From Arenicella sp. (GTDB lineage: Bacteria > Pseudomonadota > Gammaproteobacteria > Arenicellales > Arenicellaceae): a stretch of DNA of 10,520 bases. The notes under the pieces are model-generated. The model saw nothing but the letters and a program-made list of their open reading frames with translations, made no database searches and was not told the DNA's origin. The stretch is from contig JAHHOC010000278.1 in NCBI GenBank assembly GCA_018677115.1, positions 1 through 10,520 of the forward strand, given 5' to 3'. The first letter of the stretch is position 1. Every line of letters begins with the position of its first letter. Shown piece after piece: positions 6,298 to 10,520 of this stretch. The translations under genes were made by a program, and so were the position numbers.

Positions 6298-7029
6298 TTG
6301 AGTCTCGAACCCAATATCGTTCAACAGTCCTCTCTATATTTCACAGCCAGTTTAACCCTGCTTAGTACCTACGTGCTGCTCTATTGGTGGAGGCGATCGT
6401 ATCGAAGCAGTAGTTTAATTTCAGCTTTAATGTCTATGACAACGGCGGTGTATGCGCTGGCATTTGTTCCTGAATATTGGAATCCACCGCAGTTGTTGAA
6501 AATTCATCCAGGTATCGAGGATATTATATTTTCATTTGCAAACGGCGGCATCGTATGGATATTGGCATGCCATCCTCGCCAGGAAAAAATGGTGGAAAAC
6601 CAGTTTGGAACAAAACTATTTCGTTATTTGATAGTTTCGGTTTCTTTCCTCATCATCCTGGCTGTACTCTGGTTTGCAGGTGTACCTGTAATGATAAGTG
6701 TGCTTGCATCATCAATGGTTGTTGCCCTATATCTTATAAAGTTCAGCTATAAAAATATGTGGTTTGCCGTTAGGGGGGGGATTTTGTTTACCTTAATGTA
6801 CATCTTGGGTTTATTCACTGTTCTCACCATCGAACCGGATGTTATTAATGCCTGGAATCACGAAAAGCTATTGGGGATAAGATTAATCGGAATTCCTCTG
6901 GAAGAATATCTATGGGCATTTTCCTACGGATTTATTTGGCCGATGTTTGTCAGATTTGTGTTGTTTGAGAATCCAATCCGTAGCGGGCAGAGTTCAATAC
7001 CGCCTGCAGCTAAGCGAACAAAAACATGA
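6298..7029 (+). CDS. Polytopic membrane protein, CrtYc/CrtYd lycopene-cyclase-like
   Basis: This is a 243-residue integral membrane protein with about seven hydrophobic segments, roughly at residues 13-30, 40-57, 74-91, 108-127, 130-147, 160-177 and 199-222. The strongest cue is LLGIRLIGIPLEEYLWAF (191-208), which matches the G-x-P-x-E-E-Y/F-x-F signature of the heterodimeric lycopene beta-cyclase family (CrtYc/CrtYd, lycopene cyclase domain). A weaker copy, IHPGIEDIIFSFANGG (69-84), occupies the same place in the first half, so the protein looks like an internal duplication corresponding to fused CrtYc-CrtYd. That family cyclises linear isoprenoid ends by proton-initiated chemistry in the membrane. 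No carotenoid backbone genes are near, so the substrate may be another prenyl chain. The start is TTG with GAGG 7 bases ahead. A run of eight G (6773-6780) lies in the codons for residues 159-161. Family assignment is fairly good; the activity is inferred. Confidence 0.72.
   Translation: MSLEPNIVQQSSLYFTASLTLLSTYVLLYWWRRSYRSSSLISALMSMTTAVYALAFVPEYWNPPQLLKIHPGIEDIIFSFANGGIVWILACHPRQEKMVENQFGTKLFRYLIVSVSFLIILAVLWFAGVPVMISVLASSMVVALYLIKFSYKNMWFAVRGGILFTLMYILGLFTVLTIEPDVINAWNHEKLLGIRLIGIPLEEYLWAFSYGFIWPMFVRFVLFENPIRSGQSSIPPAAKRTKT
6773..6780 (+). repeat. G8 homopolymer inside the membrane-protein gene
   Basis: Eight consecutive G residues encode part of Arg-Gly-Gly (159-161). Such tracts are prone to slipped-strand change; gain or loss of one base would truncate the protein before its PLEEY motif. 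It could be a phase-variation site or simply a sequence-quality risk. Confidence 0.6.
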
Positions 7030-7109
7030 AAATATTGAAACGCGCTATCATTTTGACAATTATGAACCGGTCACAATTTTCGTGGATTAAAACCTATATG
7101 TATCAGTGA
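7026..7109 (+). CDS. Possible 27-residue ORF coupled to the membrane-protein gene
   Basis: ATG at 7026-7028 overlaps the TGA stop of the preceding gene (ATGA), the same arrangement as between the ABC genes. The frame starts MKILKRAIILTIMNRSQF and stops at TGA 7107-7109. The N-terminus is basic then hydrophobic, like the beginning of a membrane or exported protein, but it ends early. It may be a tiny coupled membrane peptide, the remnant of a lost downstream gene, or chance. No homology is recognised. Confidence 0.25.
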   Translation: MKILKRAIILTIMNRSQFSWIKTYMYQ

Positions 7110-7131
7110 TGGGGTGCCATTGTCACTGTTT
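7104..7131 (+). terminator. Weak hairpin terminator candidate after the isoprenoid array
   Basis: CAGTGA (7104-7109) and TCACTG (7123-7128) are exact inverted repeats, with a possible inner TGG/CCA pairing, followed by TTTA. The T-run is short, so efficiency is doubtful. It sits where the plus-strand array should end, before the convergent lipase gene. Confidence 0.35.
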
Positions 7132-7249
7132 AGAAAAGTTGCCATGCCATAGTTCAACAGCCATGCTCCTAATGCTAGTTATTTATCGGCTACCCTCAGG
7201 GAAGGTCAATAATGTTATGTGACGCAAGATGTAATTATCAGCCAGTCTG

Positions 7250-8182
7250 CTATGAACCAGGATCCACAACACATTGTTCTTCAAGGCGTGATATGCCCCC
7301 ATCCAGAACATACAGATAGGTCGGCAAACTGTGGTAGCAGGCAATGCTGTGTTTAATCCGTTTAATCGGGTGTGAGTCAATCTCAAGTTCATGCCAGATA
7401 TGACGATAACCAAAATAGGGGGCCGGTACGCGGGGAATGAGATCGGGTTTGTTGACCACCCGCACACTGTTTTTGATGCGCGACTGGAAAGCGCTTACAA
7501 ATTTAGCATCGCCGGTCAGCGGCGAAGCAAAGGTCAATAGTTCCACTTCGTCAGCATAATCCGAGATCGTGGCGTTAAACGCCACCAGCGTAGCCAGTGA
7601 CGATCCCAGGCTATGACCTACGACGATAATCCGGTTGAGTCTGTGTTTCAGCCCGCGCATGAACGTATCCAGCTGAACAAATACCGCCGCATCGGGCTTT
7701 GACACCGTAAAACTGGCGAATATTTCCTTAAATCCTAATTCGACACGGCCAAAGTCGCGGTTATCGTTGTAATGCACCTTGCCCAGCTTCCAATCGTCAA
7801 TCCATTCCTGTCTGTCCGAAGTGCCGCGAATGCTGATAACCAGCACGCCGTGCTGTTCTGGCCCCAGCCACGATAAATGGCCGTATAACTCCTTACGGCC
7901 TTTACTGCTATCCATGCCCTGTAAATTGGCGATGGGTGTGAATCCGGCCTGGAACGGCGAGGGAAACGGTGGATTGGGGTCATTCCTGTTGTCCTTCAAC
8001 TGGGCATCAAAAATCTTATAAGCGAGATTAACCAGTCTGCCAAATGTCAGTATGGCCGGTTTATCAAAGCCCAGAGCAGCGGACTGCTCCATGTCTATCG
8101 GGTATTCCGGCTTCACAATGCCGCAAGCGGACAATGACAGCACGATTGCCAAAAGCAAAACAGTTTTCCAGATTCCAGTCAT
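7250..8182 (-). CDS. Class 3 lipase family lipoprotein
   Basis: The 310-residue protein begins with a lipoprotein signal: MTGIWK, a hydrophobic core, then lipobox LSAC with acylated Cys20. It should be anchored to the inner or outer membrane; Gly at +2 does not indicate inner-membrane retention. The body is an alpha/beta hydrolase of the class 3 (Rhizomucor-type) lipase family. Visible features are SIRGTSDRQEWIDDW (117-131) with the oxyanion-hole RGT, the nucleophile elbow GHSLG (189-193) with catalytic Ser191, the following FASPLTGD (218-225), a probable catalytic Asp in KPDLIPRVP (Asp247) and His284 in CYHSLPTYL. It is expected to cleave acylglycerol or phospholipid esters. It converges on the isoprenoid array and has no same-strand neighbour close by, so it is probably monocistronic. 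The ATG at 8182 gives the signal peptide at once; only a weak GAG precedes it. Family secure, substrate unknown. Confidence 0.92.
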   Translation of the reverse strand: MTGIWKTVLLLAIVLSLSACGIVKPEYPIDMEQSAALGFDKPAILTFGRLVNLAYKIFDAQLKDNRNDPNPPFPSPFQAGFTPIANLQGMDSSKGRKELYGHLSWLGPEQHGVLVISIRGTSDRQEWIDDWKLGKVHYNDNRDFGRVELGFKEIFASFTVSKPDAAVFVQLDTFMRGLKHRLNRIIVVGHSLGSSLATLVAFNATISDYADEVELLTFASPLTGDAKFVSAFQSRIKNSVRVVNKPDLIPRVPAPYFGYRHIWHELEIDSHPIKRIKHSIACYHSLPTYLYVLDGGISRLEEQCVVDPGS

Positions 8183-8647
8183 AATTCACTCGACCGCGAG
8201 GCTATGCGGCAGTAAGTATGATTGAGAAAACACCTGATTAGAACAGCAATCCAGTTCTATTTTGGCAGGTTATACAGCCATCACAAAACAAGCAACGAGT
8301 TATAGTTTATCGTCGAAAGGCTGAGATAGCTATTTGGTCCAGTTTTCTGCCTAATAAAAACATAGAGTTATGCTCTATTTCTAACCACTTTTCACCAACG
8401 ACAATCGAATTAACGCTTACTATTCACATACGGGTAAGTTTGGAATTTAACGGAACGCTGCTTTTTTAGAATGCGAATTCGTAAATTTCTGCACTTGCTA
8501 TCATGAACCAGGAAGATGTCCGCTGAATATGCTAATCGGACATTGGCATATAATGACCTGATTGCACTAATTTGAACTAACCAAGAATAAATTTCACGCT
8601 GGCCCAAAATAATTGAGTGATTCTATGCTTACAACCAATTTACCCTG
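8183..8647. other. 465-bp AT-rich intergenic region, little recognisable
   Basis: This spacer separates the divergent lipase and methyltransferase genes and must carry their promoters, but I cannot mark any with confidence. It contains a small inverted repeat, ATAGAG (8362-8367) with CTCTAT (8373-8378) around a 5-base loop. A 7-codon ORF (8625-8648, MLTTNLP) overlaps its stop with the methyltransferase ATG as TGATG and has GAG 7 bases ahead. A minus-strand ORF of 65 codons (8410-8607) has no protein-like features and is not called. Confidence 0.5.
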
Positions 8648-9547
8648 ATGGACAGAAACACGCATATTCTGCAAAACATCGACAAATCCGGTCGCGGGCT
8701 GGAAATAGGACCCAGCCACAGCCCGATTACTGCCAGACGAGAAGGCTACAATGTTGAAATCATTGATCACTTGACGCGGGAACAGTTAGTTGAAAAATAT
8801 ACCGGCCACGGGGTAAATGTCGAAAATATTGAGGATGTCGATTATGTCTGGCAGGGTGAGTCCTTTGCCGAGCTGACCGGTAACAGTAATCACTACGATT
8901 GGATTATTTCTTCACACAGCATAGAACACGCGCCTGATTTGATCGGTTTTCTGAATGACTGTGAAGACCTACTTAAGGAGGGCGGCGTGTTGTCGCTAGC
9001 TGTTCCAGATAAGCGATTCAGCTTCGATCACTTCAGGCCAGCGACCGGGCTGGCGCAGGTAATTGACACCCATGCCTTAAAGCCCGCGACACATAGCCAG
9101 GGAAAGATTGCTGAACACTATTTGAACGCCGTGTCTAAAAATGAACAGATTGCCTGGGCAGCACACTCAACCGGTGATATACGGCCGGTACATGATCTGC
9201 AGACTGTAACGGCAGCGATGCATTCAGCGAACCGGGAAGAAGTCTACTTGGATGTGCACGCCTGGTGTTTTGTGCCCAATTCCTTTCGCCTCATACTGCA
9301 TGACCTGCATCTGCTTGGTTTCACGCAGCTGCGTGAACTGTATTTTTATTCGCCGGTCGGTTCTGAATTCTACATTACCCTTGCCAAATCAGGCACCGGC
9401 CCAACTGAATCGAGGATGGAGTTGCTCGAAAATATTGAAGCGGAGCTGAGGTTCAGTGCACCGCAAGCTGAAGATATCATCAAGGCGATAGAGTATTCGG
9501 TATCTACCGGATTTATGGCTCGCATAATGCAAAAACTAAGATCCTGA
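8648..9547 (+). CDS. Class I SAM-dependent methyltransferase
   Basis: This 299-residue protein has a Rossmann-type methyltransferase core. Motif I is RGLEIGPSHSPI (16-27), with Pro-Ser replacing the usual second Gly region as seen in the GxEIGP subgroup. The beta-2 acidic residue is Asp40 (VEIIDH). Motif IV-like DWIISSHSIEHAPDLIGFL (84-102) and post-motif LLKEGGVLSLAVPDKRFSFD (108-127) follow. The GxEIGP...SSHxxEH...PDKR pattern is common in methyltransferases found near glycan and surface-polysaccharide genes, but none lie here, so the acceptor is unknown. The C-terminal 140 or so residues contain AEHYLNA, DVHAWCFVPNSF and a helical tail. The ATG is preceded by a poor ribosome binding site and overlaps the stop of a 7-codon upstream frame (TGATG), which could help re-initiation. 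It faces the minus-strand methyltransferase gene 85 bp downstream. Confidence 0.88.
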   Translation: MDRNTHILQNIDKSGRGLEIGPSHSPITARREGYNVEIIDHLTREQLVEKYTGHGVNVENIEDVDYVWQGESFAELTGNSNHYDWIISSHSIEHAPDLIGFLNDCEDLLKEGGVLSLAVPDKRFSFDHFRPATGLAQVIDTHALKPATHSQGKIAEHYLNAVSKNEQIAWAAHSTGDIRPVHDLQTVTAAMHSANREEVYLDVHAWCFVPNSFRLILHDLHLLGFTQLRELYFYSPVGSEFYITLAKSGTGPTESRMELLENIEAELRFSAPQAEDIIKAIEYSVSTGFMARIMQKLRS

Positions 9548-9618
9548 AAAGGCCATTTTGAATAAAAGAGCTCTGACATTTCAATAAAATTTTACTCAGA
9601 CTCCAGTTATTAGTTACC

Positions 9619-9634
9619 GATAGTCATTACTATC
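9619..9634. terminator. Small hairpin between convergent methyltransferase genes
   Basis: GATAGT (9619-9624) and ACTATC (9629-9634) are perfect inverted repeats around a 4-base loop, overlapping the stop codon of the minus-strand gene. No T-run follows on either strand, so it could only be a weak bidirectional 3'-end structure. Confidence 0.22.
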
Positions 9635-10265
9635 AACCTATTGCGTCGACCTTGGCGGCAATCAGGAACAGGCTGTTGGCACGGCCGTGCGTCCAGTGTT
9701 CCTGCGTTTCGAAACCTGCCGTCGCCACCTCACTCAACATGTTGTTTGCACTGACGAAACTGACATAAGGTGCCTTCCCGATCCATTGCAGCACCGGAAT
9801 CACCGGTCGCAAGAACCACATTCGGACAGCCAGACATACGGTGCTCGATACGAACAGGCCGCCAGGTTTCAGCAGCCGGTGTATTTTTGCCAGCGCCGCG
9901 GTGCGATCCGGCAGCAGGTGTAGCAGGTTCAGCGCCAGCACCATGTCATAGGTGCCGTCGGTGTCGAAGTCCTCTACACCCGACTGTATGAAGCGTATAT
10001 TGTCGATACCGGCGTCCTCTGCTTTTTCACGGCCGAATGCGATCATCGCAGCGGACACGTCGGTCGCGTCGATATGAGCCACATGCCGCGCGTGCTCCAG
10101 CGCTGTCGACCCGGTGCCGCAGCCTAACTCCAATACCTGCATGTCTGGCCGCATAAGCGCCTGGGTCGCAGCAAGCTTGCGGGCGTAGCTCTCGGTGTCG
10201 CTGATGGGTTGCTTGCTGTAGTCGGGAGCTACGCGGTCCCAGAACTCGGCGGAATTGACGGTCAT
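9633..10265 (-). CDS. Class I SAM-dependent methyltransferase (Methyltransf_11/25 type)
   Basis: From the chosen start the protein has 210 residues. SAM motif I is VLELGCGTGS (44-53), motif II acidic residues lie in IDATDVSAAMI (65-75), motif IV is DMVLALNLLHLLPD (107-120) and the post-motif is LLKPGGLFVS (131-140). A more hydrophobic stretch, MWFLRPVIPVLQWIG (149-163), may form an acceptor-site lid or membrane-facing helix. The acceptor is unknown. The frame is open 16 codons further upstream to 10313, but the ATG at 10265-10263 is preferred. It gives the usual start of this family (MTVNSAEFWDRVAPDYSK), and GAGG stands 8 bases before it on the minus strand. A tandem dyad repeat lies 54-81 bp upstream and may control it. 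Unrelated in sequence to the neighbouring methyltransferase apart from the common fold. Confidence 0.9.
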   Translation of the reverse strand: MTVNSAEFWDRVAPDYSKQPISDTESYARKLAATQALMRPDMQVLELGCGTGSTALEHARHVAHIDATDVSAAMIAFGREKAEDAGIDNIRFIQSGVEDFDTDGTYDMVLALNLLHLLPDRTAALAKIHRLLKPGGLFVSSTVCLAVRMWFLRPVIPVLQWIGKAPYVSFVSANNMLSEVATAGFETQEHWTHGRANSLFLIAAKVDAIG

Positions 10266-10318
10266 GATGGATGCCTCAGTTGGACAGAGGGGCCAGGTCT
10301 TGGATCTTGACACACAAC

Positions 10319-10346
10319 GACGGAAGACCGTTGACGGAAGACCGTT
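10319..10346. repeat. Perfect 14-bp tandem repeat with dyad core
   Basis: GACGGAAGACCGTT occurs twice in immediate succession (10319-10332 and 10333-10346). Each unit contains ACGG and CCGT as an inverted pair around AAGA, and the junction CCGT-TG-ACGG is itself a dyad. Paired dyads 54-81 bp upstream of the minus-strand methyltransferase start would suit an operator for a dimeric regulator, though a simple duplication is possible. Confidence 0.6.
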
Positions 10347-10520
10347 AATAAATATAGCGGACGTTGGCGGAGCATGGGCTTCAACCGAGTCTGATCCTTT
10401 CGATACGTTACAGAATCTTTAACGTCTAAATTAATTGCCGGTCAAACAATAAAACTATTGGTGCTGACAAATTTACTACTATAAATATTGTACATAAAAG
10501 GGTACAGACCACGTTTTTCG

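Noticed and set aside
2005..7029. Ordinary carotenoid biosynthesis cluster
   Set aside because: CrtC-like, prenyl synthase and CrtYcd-like families are all present, but phytoene synthase and phytoene desaturase are absent and an ABC transporter is embedded, so a standard carotenoid cluster is not supported by this window.
8362..8378. ATAGAG/CTCTAT hairpin as a terminator
   Set aside because: The 6-bp stem has four A/T pairs, the T-rich tail on the minus side is interrupted, and no gene ends nearby on that strand.
8410..8607. Minus-strand ORF of 65 codons in the intergenic region
   Set aside because: It has no ribosome binding site of note, no recognisable motif and an irregular composition; it is probably chance in AT-rich DNA.
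10490..10520. Right-edge sequence ending GGGTACAGACCACGTTTTTC as the end of a mobile or REP-like element
   Set aside because: It resembles short sequences I recall near REP-associated transposase genes, but only the edge is visible and no transposase or second copy is in the window.
1..10520. CRISPR array, tRNA or rRNA genes
   Set aside because: No spaced direct repeats, cloverleaf-like segments or rRNA signatures were found by reading either strand.

Overview
The window looks like chromosomal DNA of a proteobacterium, most likely a gammaproteobacterium. The grounds are a typical lipobox lipoprotein, cleavable Sec signal peptides, a LolD/FtsX-type ABC transporter and ATGA-coupled genes. I cannot place it more precisely. 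No rRNA, tRNA, CRISPR array, intact transposase or phage gene is visible.

Left part (1-1621), minus strand: a zinc-dependent alcohol dehydrogenase (635-1621) lies upstream of a secreted protein of unknown function (495 to beyond base 1). The secreted protein runs off the left edge. A 383-bp divergent intergenic region (1622-2004) follows. It holds a perfect 9-bp-stem hairpin and a 9-codon mini-ORF with a good ribosome binding site.

Centre (2005-7029, perhaps to 7109), plus strand: this is the striking part, a compact array that reads as one operon. It begins with a 721-residue fusion of a two-lobed AttH/CrtC-type lipocalin domain to a complete trans-polyprenyl diphosphate synthase. Next is a small exported-protein gene that is now split by a -1 frame change. 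Then come a LolD-type ABC ATPase and an FtsX/MacB-type permease joined by an ATGA overlap. Last is a polytopic membrane protein with the PxEE signature and internal duplication of the CrtYc/CrtYd-type (heterodimeric) lycopene cyclase family. Three isoprenoid families and a lipid-type ABC transporter sit together, with no phytoene synthase or desaturase in the window. My inference is that the locus makes a prenyl diphosphate, modifies or cyclises the chain, and moves the product or a related lipid in the cell envelope. AttH-type lipocalins are known beside ABC transporter genes (attEFGH of Agrobacterium), which supports a functional link. The fusion to a prenyl synthase and the cyclase-like partner are the unusual parts. 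A weak hairpin terminator follows at about 7104-7131.

Right part (7250-10520): a class-3 lipase lipoprotein (minus), a 465-bp spacer with little in it, a class I SAM-dependent methyltransferase (plus), and a second, unrelated class I methyltransferase (minus) converging on it. Upstream of the last gene is a perfect 14-bp tandem repeat whose units are themselves dyads, a candidate operator. These genes look like ordinary accessory content, and I see no clear link to the isoprenoid array.
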